Source: Phycisphaerales bacterium (GTDB lineage Bacteria; Planctomycetota; Phycisphaerae; Phycisphaerales; UBA1924). From it: a stretch of 9,566 bases of DNA. The stretch spans positions 1 to 9,566 of the forward strand of contig JALOQT010000019.1 in assembly GCA_025453375.1 (NCBI GenBank). The letters run 5' to 3'. Shown here in pieces: positions 1 to 7,027 of the stretch (positions within the stretch are counted from its first letter, which is position 1; each line of letters begins with the position of its first letter). The notes beneath the pieces are model-generated. The model worked only from the letters and a program-made list of their open reading frames with translations, had not been told where the DNA came from and made no database searches. The translations under genes were made by a program, and so were the position numbers.

Positions 1-1927
1 AGAGCCAGCGGAGGTTGGTCTCGTCACGCTCGAGCTGGCGCTGCTGGATTTCGATCTGCTTGAGGCCTTGTCGTGTGTAGCGAAGGCGGCGGTCGGCCTT
101 CCAGCTCTTGAAGCTGCCCAGTGCGTTGTAGGCCATGAGCAGGGACCATGCCGGCTCGATCGTGATGACCTCCTGCCGGATTCGATCGAGACGCTTGATC
201 AGGTCGTTAGCGCGCGGCTGATCGGCCAGATGCTCGCGGACTTGCGGCAGGATCTCTCCGCTGGTCTTGATCGATCGGCGAATCCGCTGCAGGCCTTCGC
301 GCACGCTGTTGATGCGAGTGCGAAGACGCGAGGCGATCGAAGCATTCAGCGGATAGCTCGGCACGGGCGAGGCGCCCCTGGTCTGATCGTGATGTCGATC
401 GGCCTCGGCCAGCACGTCATCGATCGGGGCGTGCCCGGCGGCACGGCCGGCGGTGATCAGTTCATCCAGCAGCACGGCGAGCGGGCGGGCCGTTGTATGC
501 TGCTTGGCGACGCCGCCCTCGGTCGCGTCGATGATCTGCAGCCCGCGCTGCGTGTCGGCCAGAAAGTCAGCGTGGAAGTGCTGCAGATAGGTGTTCATCT
601 GCTCGTCGGTATACATCGCGCGGCCGAGCGTGTCGGTTGCTTCGCGCAGGTGGTTACCCATGCGCTTGATGCGCTGCCACTCGAGCATTTCCAGCGTGTT
701 GAACTCGCCGACCTCGCCAGCCCAGGCCTGATGGATGACCGCACCGCTGGAGTAATACGTGCCGTCCGTGAAGCCGAGGTCCAGCCCGGTCAGTGCGACG
801 GGGTCACACCCCAGATTCCGCGCGACGTAGTACGCCAGGTGCGCAACGGTCGACCCCTGACGCACTGCGCCCATCGGGCGTGCCAGGTCGGGGCCGAGCA
901 GCGCTTCGAGAATGCCATCGGCGGTGGAGCGTCGTTCGCCGGGCCAGGCCATGCTCACGGCCGGGTTGACCTTGGCTTCGTAGACCAGCGTCACCCCGCG
1001 GACATCGTCGGCCGTCAGGCCCTCGTAGAAGCGTCGTGAGATTTCGTGGTGATCCAGCGCGCAGACGATGTGCGGCTTGATGCCACGGGCCAGCAGAGGC
1101 TTGAGCGCTGTCTGCACCGCGACGATCAGGACCTGCTCGCGCACACCTGGCTTGGCCAGCGCGTCGATCGTGCGTTGCAGCGATGGCCCAGCCGCGACGA
1201 CCACCGCCGGCCGCCCGGCCAGCGCACGACGCCAGGCCAGCAGCGGGCGACTGGCGACGTAATAGTCCACGTTGTTGAGCACGTTGCGGAACGTGCCCTC
1301 GACCTGAATCAGCTCCGATGACATGCCCACACGCGTCGCGGCAACGGCGGCGTTGAGCGTCTGCAGAAAGTCTCGTCGCTGCTCGGCGCTGATGCGTGGC
1401 AGGCTGGGCATGTGCTCGGCGATGTGCACGCCGATGCTGGCCGGACGGTTGTGCACGCCCAGCGCCGCCGAGAGTGTCGCGGCATCGGTGGGCTTGGTGA
1501 CGAAGTAGACACTGCCGCGGAACATCGCCGACAGGTCCATGCGCTCCATCACGGCGCGCAGCAGGCTGAGATCCGGCTCGAAGACCAGCACCGCATCGGG
1601 CTGGCCGCGCGTGCTGCCCGACTCTGGCTCGGCCTGCAACTGGCGACGCACGACCTCGCTGACGTGCCAGCCGAGGCCGAAGCCGATGACGACAACCACG
1701 CCGTGCTCGATCAGGTCGATCGCGTTGGCCCAGGTGCGGGCCTCGTCCTGCGGTGAGCGCGAGCTGGCCAGCGCACGGCCCGCATATCGACCCGACCAAC
1801 CCTGGGCGGTCTGCACCCACTCAATCGCCGCCGGCGCAGCTTCCTCGATCTGACGGGCCACATCCGGCTGGCAGCGGGCCAGAGCATCGAGGTTGGCGCG
1901 AAGGTGATCAGTCGACGTAGCGGGCAT
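1..1927 (-). CDS. Maf/DUF115-family motility-associated (flagellin) glycosyltransferase, 3' end beyond window
   Basis: Reading the minus strand from the ATG at 1927 gives 642 codons without a stop to the left edge, so the C-terminus is missing. The product looks like the Maf (MAF_flag10, DUF115/MptE-like) family, whose characterised members transfer nonulosonic acids such as pseudaminic acid to flagellin in the cytoplasm. Visible family marks: VVVVIGFGLGWHV (residues 77-89); VLVFEPDLSLLRA (113-125), resembling the N-terminal Maf segment; VVVAAGPSL (242-250), the GPSL nucleotide-binding loop; ALDHHE (290-295); and GSTVAHLAYYVARNLGC (358-374) followed by ALTGLDLGFTDGTYYSSG (378-395), matching the family's usual GQDLAYTDG-type block but with Leu for Gln. 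The last 100 residues are charged and probably helical. An AGGAA at 1932-1936 sits 4 bases upstream of the ATG. An in-frame ATG at 1975 lacks a ribosome site. Acceptor and sugar donor cannot be read from sequence, and no flagellin gene is in view. Confidence 0.87.
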   Translation of the reverse strand, partial: MPATSTDHLRANLDALARCQPDVARQIEEAAPAAIEWVQTAQGWSGRYAGRALASSRSPQDEARTWANAIDLIEHGVVVVIGFGLGWHVSEVVRRQLQAEPESGSTRGQPDAVLVFEPDLSLLRAVMERMDLSAMFRGSVYFVTKPTDAATLSAALGVHNRPASIGVHIAEHMPSLPRISAEQRRDFLQTLNAAVAATRVGMSSELIQVEGTFRNVLNNVDYYVASRPLLAWRRALAGRPAVVVAAGPSLQRTIDALAKPGVREQVLIVAVQTALKPLLARGIKPHIVCALDHHEISRRFYEGLTADDVRGVTLVYEAKVNPAVSMAWPGERRSTADGILEALLGPDLARPMGAVRQGSTVAHLAYYVARNLGCDPVALTGLDLGFTDGTYYSSGAVIHQAWAGEVGEFNTLEMLEWQRIKRMGNHLREATDTLGRAMYTDEQMNTYLQHFHADFLADTQRGLQIIDATEGGVAKQHTTARPLAVLLDELITAGRAAGHAPIDDVLAEADRHHDQTRGASPVPSYPLNASIASRLRTRINSVREGLQRIRRSIKTSGEILPQVREHLADQPRANDLIKRLDRIRQEVITIEPAWSLLMAYNALGSFKSWKADRRLRYTRQGLKQIEIQQRQLERDETNLRWL

Positions 1928-1931
1928 GCGG

Positions 1932-1936
1932 TTCCT
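1932..1936 (-). promoter_or_regulatory. Ribosome binding site for the Maf-like gene
   Basis: On the minus strand, AGGAA ends 4 bases before the ATG at 1927. The alternative in-frame ATG at 1975, 16 codons upstream, has no purine-rich site before it. This favours the 1927 start, although the spacing is on the short side. Confidence 0.5.
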
Positions 1937-2040
1937 GACGGTTGGTTGCAACTGCCCGCACCACAGACTGCGCATGCCCACGGCACGACGCACCCTGACT
2001 CAGCCGGGCTACCTGAGGGCATATCGGCAGTTGGCCGCTC

Positions 2041-2137
2041 GGCAGGCCAGTTTGGTACGGCCTGGCCAGCACGGGCGGAGGGACCAAACTGCCGCCCCCG
2101 CTCGGGCGTATGAGCAGGGCGGCGAAACTGTCGGTCC
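2041..2137 (+). promoter_or_regulatory. Two overlapping, mutually exclusive inverted repeats in the divergent intergenic region
   Basis: Hairpin A: CAGTTTGGT at 2048-2056 is the exact reverse complement of ACCAAACTG at 2083-2091. The stem extends outward with GG (2045-2046) on CC (2092-2093) and GGC (2041-2043) on GCC (2094-2096), leaving single bulges at 2044 and 2047, for 14 pairs around a 26-base loop. Hairpin B: GGACC (2081-2085) pairs with GGTCC (2133-2137), GCCGCCC (2091-2097) with GGGCGGC (2117-2123), and GCTC (2100-2103) with GAGC (2112-2115). Both need 2083-2085 and 2091-2096, so they cannot form together. The element ends 9 bases before the ribosome site of the gene starting at 2157. 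There is no T-run after either hairpin, so it is not a classical intrinsic terminator. It could be a leader switch for the 2157 gene, a dyad operator between the divergent genes, or chance pairing in GC-rich DNA. The rest of 1928-2156 shows no other clear gene or promoter. Confidence 0.4.
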
Positions 2138-2146
2138 TTCCTGATT

Positions 2147-2150
2147 GGAG
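2147..2150 (+). promoter_or_regulatory. Ribosome binding site that decides the GTG start at 2157
   Basis: GGAG lies 6 bases upstream of the GTG at 2157. An upstream in-frame TTG at 2145 overlaps this GGAG and so could not use it, which makes GTG 2157 the better start. Confidence 0.6.
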
Positions 2151-2156
2151 CCTAGC

Positions 2157-2807
2157 GTGCAGCGGACGATTTTCAGCGACCCACCGAGCCTTCCCTCGCC
2201 ACCCTGGCTGGAGCATGCGTTGTACGAGTCCCCGTGGGTGCTGGCCATCGGAATTGCTGTGGCCGGGGTGGTCGCGTGGTGGTTCCTGCATCAGGCGCGG
2301 CGCCGCAAGGCCGGTGCGGCGGCGGGGCTGATCGGGCTGGCGGCGGGAGGGGGCGTCATCGCGCTGGCGACGAGCGTGACGACCGACCGCGAGGCGATGG
2401 TCGCGAGATCGATCTCGCTGATTGACGCCGTCCGCACGGCTGATAGCGCGACGCTCAACACCCTGCTGTCCGACAGTGTCGCCCTGGACCTGCTAGGCAC
2501 CCGCAGCGGGCGACGCAAGGCCGAGATCGTCCGCGCGGTGAGCGAAGGTGGCGGCGTCGCAGCGCGGTATGGCGCGGATCAGGCCACCATCGTGCCGCTC
2601 GGCGCGGTCATGGACAACCCCAGCACCGCTCGCGTACAGATGCGTGTCAACGTGCCGCACCCGCGAGGCGGGGCGGAGCAGCTCGGCAGCAACATCCGCA
2701 CGACGTGGCTCGTCATCTGGCGTAAGACGGCGCAGAACACCTGGCAAGTTTCGACAATCGAGGCCCAGGAAATCGGCCTGCTGCCGCAGGGCGCGGCGCG
2801 GTGGTAG
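2157..2807 (+). CDS. Conserved-looking membrane protein with a C-terminal NTF2/SnoaL-like domain
   Basis: 216 residues from the GTG at 2157, chosen over TTG 2145 because of the GGAG at 2147-2150. The N-terminus is a short Pro-rich segment (PPSLPSPPWLEH, residues 9-20). Two hydrophobic helices follow, at about 27-44 and 52-74, separated by the basic turn HQARRRK. By the positive-inside rule the turn is cytoplasmic, and both ends face outward. Residues 75-205 begin TTDREAMVARSISLIDAVRTAD and end in a TWLVIWRK ... WQVSTIEAQEI beta pattern. The helix-then-curved-sheet layout suggests a SnoaL/NTF2-like fold, which in this family can be an enzyme, a binding module or purely structural; no catalytic residues can be named. 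The gene stands alone on this strand, diverges from the Maf-like gene across 229 bases, and converges on the lipoprotein gene with only 3 bases between stop codons. I infer a hypothetical inner-membrane protein with a periplasmic domain; the coding call is much firmer than the fold. Confidence 0.75.
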   Translation: MQRTIFSDPPSLPSPPWLEHALYESPWVLAIGIAVAGVVAWWFLHQARRRKAGAAAGLIGLAAGGGVIALATSVTTDREAMVARSISLIDAVRTADSATLNTLLSDSVALDLLGTRSGRRKAEIVRAVSEGGGVAARYGADQATIVPLGAVMDNPSTARVQMRVNVPHPRGGAEQLGSNIRTTWLVIWRKTAQNTWQVSTIEAQEIGLLPQGAARW

Positions 2808-2810
2808 CGA

Positions 2811-3365
2811 TCAACGCACAAAGCCGGGAGGAGCGGCGATGTTGCCCGGTGCGGCGCCGGGCATCGCGCTTGGCGCACCGAACAGCCCCCACTGCTCGGG
2901 CAGCACTTGCGGGCCGGCAAACGTCAGCGGCGTCGCGCCGGAGCGGATCGCGTCAAAGTTCAGGCCACTGCTCTGCGGCGTAAAGAGGCTGGGAAAACCA
3001 CGCTGGCCGCTGCCGGGCAGGATCGGGATGTTCCACTCGATGGTGCCGAGCGTTTCATCGAGCACGGCATAGGCGACCTGGCGATGCTCAGGCTTGGTCA
3101 GTTGCGAATCGACGGCGATGAGCGAGATGTTCGCCGCGCTGAGGACAAAGCGGAGGGTGGAGAGGTGCTTCAACGATGCACTGCGCTCACCTTCGCTGTC
3201 CTTGTACACAGCCGTTTCGCGTGCCTGCAGCAAGGAACGCTCAACCCGCGCCGAGCGGTCGCGGAGCGATCGCAGCGAATGCTGCTCAACCGGCTTGGTC
3301 GCACACGCACCGAGCCCAAGGGTCGCCCACACCAACACCACAGCAAGGAGGACGCGAGTGATCAT
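2811..3365 (-). CDS. Lipoprotein of unknown function
   Basis: 184 residues from the ATG at 3365. The N-terminus is a lipoprotein signal: MITRV, a hydrophobic stretch LLAVVLVWATLG, then a lipobox LGAC with the lipidated Cys at residue 21. The reading frame is open further upstream (to a GTG at 3491), but only the 3365 start places the signal peptide correctly. No strong ribosome site is visible there. The mature part starts with a charged, probably helical region (SLRSLRDRSARVERSLLQARET), then SLKHLSTLRFVLSAANISLIAVDSQLT in two blocks, a TIEWNIPILPGSG turn, and a Gly/Pro/Ala-rich tail ending PPGFVR. I recognise no enzyme motif or named family. Its stop codon lies 3 bases from the stop of the convergent gene ending at 2807. 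A doubtful small ORF at 3368-3547 ends 2 bases before this start. It probably acts anchored in a cell-envelope membrane. Confidence 0.78.
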   Translation of the reverse strand: MITRVLLAVVLVWATLGLGACATKPVEQHSLRSLRDRSARVERSLLQARETAVYKDSEGERSASLKHLSTLRFVLSAANISLIAVDSQLTKPEHRQVAYAVLDETLGTIEWNIPILPGSGQRGFPSLFTPQSSGLNFDAIRSGATPLTFAGPQVLPEQWGLFGAPSAMPGAAPGNIAAPPGFVR

Positions 3366-3665
3366 GATCAAGCGTAGTGCGACGTGCGGTCCACATGGCG
3401 ATGGCCCCACGATGCCCAAACTGAAATGAGTGAAGCCCGCCACGCCCGCGTTCGCGGCCCGTGCGGGAAGCACGTCCGGCAACGGGGGCACTTCACCTGA
3501 TCGGTCGCCTGCCGCGCACTTCCGAGAATCGTTTTCGCCCGTTTCATGCGCTCGATTTCGGGAAGTGTGCGTATTGATCGGTCACAATCACGCTCAGTTG
3601 CGGACGGGGGAACTTGCCCACTGAACCCGCCCTGCCCCGATCGACCAGGTACCAGACGCACCACC
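3366..3665. other. Divergent intergenic region between the lipoprotein and PPC-repeat protein genes
   Basis: This 300-base gap must hold the promoters of both neighbours. I see no -35/-10 pair good enough to call on either strand. It contains the doubtful CxxCxxC ORF (3368-3547) and two short dyads, CCGCG-TT-CGCGG at 3446-3457 and CGTGC-GGGAA-GCACG at 3460-3474. Neither is followed by a T-run. The stretch 3548-3665 upstream of the secreted protein holds nothing I can name. Confidence 0.4.
3368..3547 (-). CDS. Doubtful small ORF, 59 residues, with a CxxCxxC motif
   Basis: An ATG at 3547 opens a 59-codon frame ending in TGA at 3368-3370, 2 bases before the lipoprotein ATG. The peptide starts MKRAKTILGSARQATDQ and has KCPRCRTCFP (residues 19-28), a zinc-ribbon-like half-site; there is no second Cys pair, so a full zinc ribbon is not present. 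In favour are the tight spacing to the next gene and the basic start. Against are the weak ribosome site, lower third-position GC than the neighbouring genes, an open frame that continues upstream without function, and the presence of other frames open across the same DNA. It may simply be the leader of the lipoprotein transcript. Confidence 0.2.
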   Translation of the reverse strand: MKRAKTILGSARQATDQVKCPRCRTCFPHGPRTRAWRASLISVWASWGHRHVDRTSHYA

Positions 3666-5963
3666 ATGCCGAAGCACACGACCGCGCTCTCCGCCCGCCT
3701 GACCGCCCTCGCGATCTCACTCTGTGCCGGCACCGCACTGGCCCAGCCCGCCGCGACCGATCTGTCGCTGCAGGCGGGCAAGTGGTCGACGATGACGGCG
3801 AACGTCACGTCGGAGACCGTGTGGTATCGCCTGACGCTTCCGCTGATCAGCGCGTCCAGCAACTCGGCCCTGGATATCGACAACGAAACCTCCAACCTCA
3901 CGCCCAATCAGGACACGTCGCTGATCCTGTTCAACGCCGCCGGCACGGTCATGGCGTCAGACACCAGCGATGGCAGCGGCGAACTGGCGCAGCTCACTTT
4001 CGGCCGTGGCACGCGACCGGCCTTCGGCGCGGGCGCGACGGCGAGTTTCGCCTACAACGGGCGCGATGGCACGCTCAACGCCGGGACGTATTACCTGGCC
4101 AGTTGCGCCGGCACGGTCCTCACCACAAGCAGCCCCTTCGGCCAGAACCGCCTGACCACCAGCAGCAATGGCGCGCTGGTGACGCGTGTGCGGTATTACC
4201 CGCTCTTCGGCGTCGCCCCTGCCGCCACACTTCTGACGCCCGTCGCCGGTGGCGCGTGGGTCTCGGCGACGAACAGCATCACGAGCACCGATGGCGCTGG
4301 CTCAGTCGCATGGTTCGCGTTTGATGTGCCGACACTCGACAGCACGAGCAGCCTCGACATTGACCTTCAGGGGACGACGCTGGCGCCGGTCAACGACGCG
4401 TCACTGGCGTTCTATCGGCCGGGTGGCAACTTCGAAGACCTTGACCTCAACGACGGCCCAGGGTTGCTGCCCGCACTGACCTATGGCTGGGGCGGGCGAT
4501 TTGGCTCGGGCTCGGGCGTGCGATTCAACGGGCGCGACGGCGTGACCGGCGGCACGATCGGCATCCCCGCGGGGCGTTACTACGCCGCGGTCGTCGGCGG
4601 GCCGATCTCTCCGGAAGATGTCAGCAATGGCTGGGCGATGTACGCCGCGGGCGGCTCGCCCAACACGGGTGACGTCACGCTGCGTGTGCGGATGTATTCG
4701 ACCGGCTCGCCGACGCTTGAGCGCCCGGCGCCGACGGACCTGAGCGTGCAATCCGGCGCGGGCTGGGCGACCGCCAGTGCGAGCCTCGGCGCGACGGACG
4801 TCGCCTGGTTTCGCTTCAGCACACCGGCGGACCTCTCAACCTCCGGCGGGCTGGACATCGACACGGTCGGCACTGATCTGACGCCACTCAACGACGCGAA
4901 ACTCGCGCTCTATGACAACGGCGGCATCCTCGTCAAAGTCAACAACGACGCAGGCCCGGGTCAACTGGCGCAGCTCAGCTTCGGCGCTGGCAACCGCCGC
5001 GCTGTCGGCGATGGCGAGCCCTTCCTCGGGCGCGATGGCGCGATCAATGCCAGCGGCGGCGTGTGGAACGCCACGACGTACTACCTCGCCGTCAGCGGCG
5101 GCAATGACGCCTCCAGCGGGTCGATCTTCAGCAGCATCCCAGGGCCGACGAGCATCAACACCGGCACCGTCACCGCGCGCGTCCGCCTGTGGAGCAGCAA
5201 CGCACCCAGCGAGACGCCGACTGCGCCGGGCAGCATCGACATGGGCACCGTTGGCCTTTCCGGCAGCGGCACTGAAGCGACGCACACGCGCACATTTCCT
5301 GCCGCATCGCGGGCTGATGTGCAGTGGCTCACGTTCGTCACGCCGCAGGAGGCGTCGGGCAGCGGGGCGTATCTTGACATCGATACGGAGGGCACGGATG
5401 TAGGCGGCTCGCGCGGCATCTTCACGCTGCATGACACGGACATCGCCCTGTTTGCCGATGCGGGCGTGCTGGTTGCACGCGATGACGACAGCGGCTCGGA
5501 CTTCCGCAGCCAACTGACCTTCGGTGGCAGCACCGTGCGCCCGGCGATCAGCATTCCGGCCAACATCACACCCGCGATGAATCGCGACGGGCGCCATGGC
5601 TCGCTGCCCGCCGGGCGATACTTCCTGGCCGTGGGCACCAGCGTGATGACCGTCGGCAGCGCGCAGTTCTTCGTGCAGAACCTCGACACCACGCCGCTCG
5701 GCGGCCAGCGCGTGCTCAGCATTCGCACCGACATGCTCGCCGGGCCAACACCCTGCGGCCCGAGCGATGTTGCCGGGCCGAATCAGAGCGTCGGTGCCGA
5801 TGGCACACTGACGGCTGATGACATCATCGTCTTCCTGAGTTGGTACTTCGCCGACGACGCGCGTGCGAACGTGGGCGGGCCCAATCAAAGCACCACGCCG
5901 GACAATCAGTTGACCGCTGACGACATCATCGTCTTCCTGTCGCGATACTTCACGGGTTGCTGA
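3666..5963 (+). CDS. Secreted protein with four PPC-like repeats and a GC-type dockerin tail
   Basis: 765 residues from the ATG at 3666, chosen because it opens a clean Sec signal peptide (MPKHTTALSARLTALAISLCAGTALA, likely cut after residue 26 before QPAA). The frame is open upstream to an ATG at 3546, but that would bury the signal. Four diverged repeats follow, starting near residues 27, 182, 347 and 512. Each has an LDID motif (69, 230, 396, 570), a TPxND/HDT-type strand with LALY/LILF, an LTFG-like strand, a GRDG or NRDG turn (132, 289, 455, 639) and a G-x-YYLAV strand. This resembles bacterial pre-peptidase C-terminal (PPC)-type beta-sandwich domains. Residues 694-765 are a dockerin-like pair with LTADDIIVFLSWYF (715) and LTADDIIVFLSRYF (749), ending in Gly-Cys. 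No protease or other catalytic domain is present, so a binding, adhesive or structural surface role is inferred. No good ribosome site is visible; an AGG lies 14 bases upstream. Confidence 0.88.
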   Translation: MPKHTTALSARLTALAISLCAGTALAQPAATDLSLQAGKWSTMTANVTSETVWYRLTLPLISASSNSALDIDNETSNLTPNQDTSLILFNAAGTVMASDTSDGSGELAQLTFGRGTRPAFGAGATASFAYNGRDGTLNAGTYYLASCAGTVLTTSSPFGQNRLTTSSNGALVTRVRYYPLFGVAPAATLLTPVAGGAWVSATNSITSTDGAGSVAWFAFDVPTLDSTSSLDIDLQGTTLAPVNDASLAFYRPGGNFEDLDLNDGPGLLPALTYGWGGRFGSGSGVRFNGRDGVTGGTIGIPAGRYYAAVVGGPISPEDVSNGWAMYAAGGSPNTGDVTLRVRMYSTGSPTLERPAPTDLSVQSGAGWATASASLGATDVAWFRFSTPADLSTSGGLDIDTVGTDLTPLNDAKLALYDNGGILVKVNNDAGPGQLAQLSFGAGNRRAVGDGEPFLGRDGAINASGGVWNATTYYLAVSGGNDASSGSIFSSIPGPTSINTGTVTARVRLWSSNAPSETPTAPGSIDMGTVGLSGSGTEATHTRTFPAASRADVQWLTFVTPQEASGSGAYLDIDTEGTDVGGSRGIFTLHDTDIALFADAGVLVARDDDSGSDFRSQLTFGGSTVRPAISIPANITPAMNRDGRHGSLPAGRYFLAVGTSVMTVGSAQFFVQNLDTTPLGGQRVLSIRTDMLAGPTPCGPSDVAGPNQSVGADGTLTADDIIVFLSWYFADDARANVGGPNQSTTPDNQLTADDIIVFLSRYFTGC
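5763..5957 (+). repeat. Tandem coding repeat encoding the two halves of the GC-type dockerin
   Basis: Two direct copies 102 bases (34 codons) apart. The 18-mer GACATCATCGTCTTCCTG is identical at 5820-5837 and 5922-5939, and the flanking GGGCCNAATCA block and the codons for LTADD and YF are near matches. The repeat is in frame and reflects internal duplication of a Ca-loop-plus-helix unit (GADGTLTADD and TPDNQLTADD), not a mobile element. Confidence 0.85.
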
Positions 5964-5986
5964 GCGTTGCGCAAGATCCCGACGAC

Positions 5987-7018
5987 TTACGCCGCGACGC
6001 TGAGTTTCGACTTCGCGTGCAGATCAGCCAATTGCTCGCTGACGGCGACGAACTGCGCATCGCACTGCTTGAAGGCGTTGACCACGTCCGGGTCAAAGTG
6101 GCCGCCGCTGGCGTCCTCGATGATTCGCTTGGCCGTCGCGTGCGGGTAACCTTCTTTATACACTCGGCGTGACCGCAGCGCGTCATACACGTCGGCCAGC
6201 GCCATGATTCGCGCCGCCAGCGGGATGTCATGCCCCTTGATGCCGCGCGGATAGCCGGTGCCATCGAACCGCTCGTGATGGGCCCAGGCAATGTCGCGGG
6301 CCATCTTCAGGTAGCCCGCACACGGGTTCTGCTTCAGCACCGCTTCGAGCGTCGATGCGCCGATCTCGACATGCTTCTGCATGATGCGGAATTCGTCATC
6401 CGTCAGTTTGCCGGGCTTGAGCAGCACGGCGTCCGGAATGCCGACTTTGCCGATGTCATGCAGCGGGCTGGTGGCATAAATCGTCCGCACAAACTCGCCG
6501 TCAATCACGCCGGCAAACTTCGGATCGTGCGACATCTGCTCGGCGAGAATCTTGCAGTAGGCTCGCGTGCGCTCCAGGTGGGCACCCGTCTCGTTGTCGC
6601 GGCTTTCGGCCAGTTTGGCCATCGCGAAGATCATCATGTCGCGGCTTTCCAGCCCGCTGATGCGCGCCGCCACGCCCATGCGCACCGACAGTTCTGACGG
6701 ATCAAACGGCTTGGACAGGAAGTCGTCCGCGCCGGCATTGAGCCCTTCGATCAGGTTCGCCGTGCCGCCACGCGCCGTCAGCATGATGATGTAGACGTAT
6801 CGCCCGAAACCCGCCTTGCGCACGCGCCGGCACAGCTCAATCCCGTCGCAGTTGGGCATCTCCCAGTCGCTGATCAGCACCTGCGCAGCGCCCGCCTCCA
6901 GCAACGCGAAGGCCTCCAAACCGTCGTTAGCCGTCTGGACAGTGTGCCCCTCAGCCTCCAGCGCGGCGGAGACAAGTTCCAAAGACAGCGGTGAATCGTC
7001 GGCGACGATGACGTGCAT
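5987..7018 (-). CDS. Response regulator: receiver domain plus HD-GYP cyclic di-GMP phosphodiesterase
   Basis: 343 residues from the ATG at 7018. Residues 1-120 form a canonical CheY-like receiver: acidic pair D7-D8 (MHVIVADDSP), phosphoacceptor D51 (LISDWEMP), T81 and K103 (SKPFDP). After a short helical linker, residues 125-325 are a full HD-GYP domain: ETGAHLERT with H147, the HD pair H187-D188 in SPLHDIGKVGIPD with K191, HHERFDGTGYPRG (247-259) and IMALADVYDALRSRR (271-285). All usual metal ligands and the GYP signature are present, so it should hydrolyse cyclic di-GMP, the second messenger favouring sessile over motile life, in the cytoplasm. Phosphorylation of D51 probably controls activity. 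AGGGG at 7028-7032 lies 9 bases before this ATG; a TTG at 7027 is too close to use it. The kinase gene ends 56 bases upstream on the same strand, so the two are probably co-transcribed. The gene converges on the secreted protein gene with 23 bases between stops. Confidence 0.95.
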   Translation of the reverse strand: MHVIVADDSPLSLELVSAALEAEGHTVQTANDGLEAFALLEAGAAQVLISDWEMPNCDGIELCRRVRKAGFGRYVYIIMLTARGGTANLIEGLNAGADDFLSKPFDPSELSVRMGVAARISGLESRDMMIFAMAKLAESRDNETGAHLERTRAYCKILAEQMSHDPKFAGVIDGEFVRTIYATSPLHDIGKVGIPDAVLLKPGKLTDDEFRIMQKHVEIGASTLEAVLKQNPCAGYLKMARDIAWAHHERFDGTGYPRGIKGHDIPLAARIMALADVYDALRSRRVYKEGYPHATAKRIIEDASGGHFDPDVVNAFKQCDAQFVAVSEQLADLHAKSKLSVAA

Positions 7019-7027
7019 GAACAACAA

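Noticed and set aside
68..1039. Long plus-strand open frame (323 codons) at the left end
   Set aside because: It is antisense to the Maf-like frame, has no recognisable motif and reads as a GC-rich shadow; the minus frame from 1927 carries the family motifs.
804..1820. Minus-strand open frame (338 codons) rich in Arg and Ala
   Set aside because: It overlaps the Maf-like gene in another frame and has the Arg/Ala/Gly-heavy composition of an out-of-frame GC-rich translation.
1999..2017. Dyad CTCAG ... CTGAG upstream of the Maf-like gene
   Set aside because: Five-base arms around a 9-base loop are expected by chance in GC-rich DNA; nothing else supports a regulatory role.
3571..3600. TTGATC at 3574-3579 as a -35 box for the secreted protein gene
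   Set aside because: There is no acceptable -10 hexamer at the right spacing, and sigma consensus in this lineage is uncertain.
4836..5888. Minus-strand open frame (350 codons)
   Set aside because: It is antisense to the secreted repeat protein, whose signal peptide, repeats and dockerin tail settle the coding strand.
5963..6001. Possible bidirectional terminator (AGCGT/ACGCT arms and the TTGCGCAA palindrome) between the convergent genes
   Set aside because: The stem is only 5 pairs with a long loop, runs into the coding region of the regulator and has no T-run.
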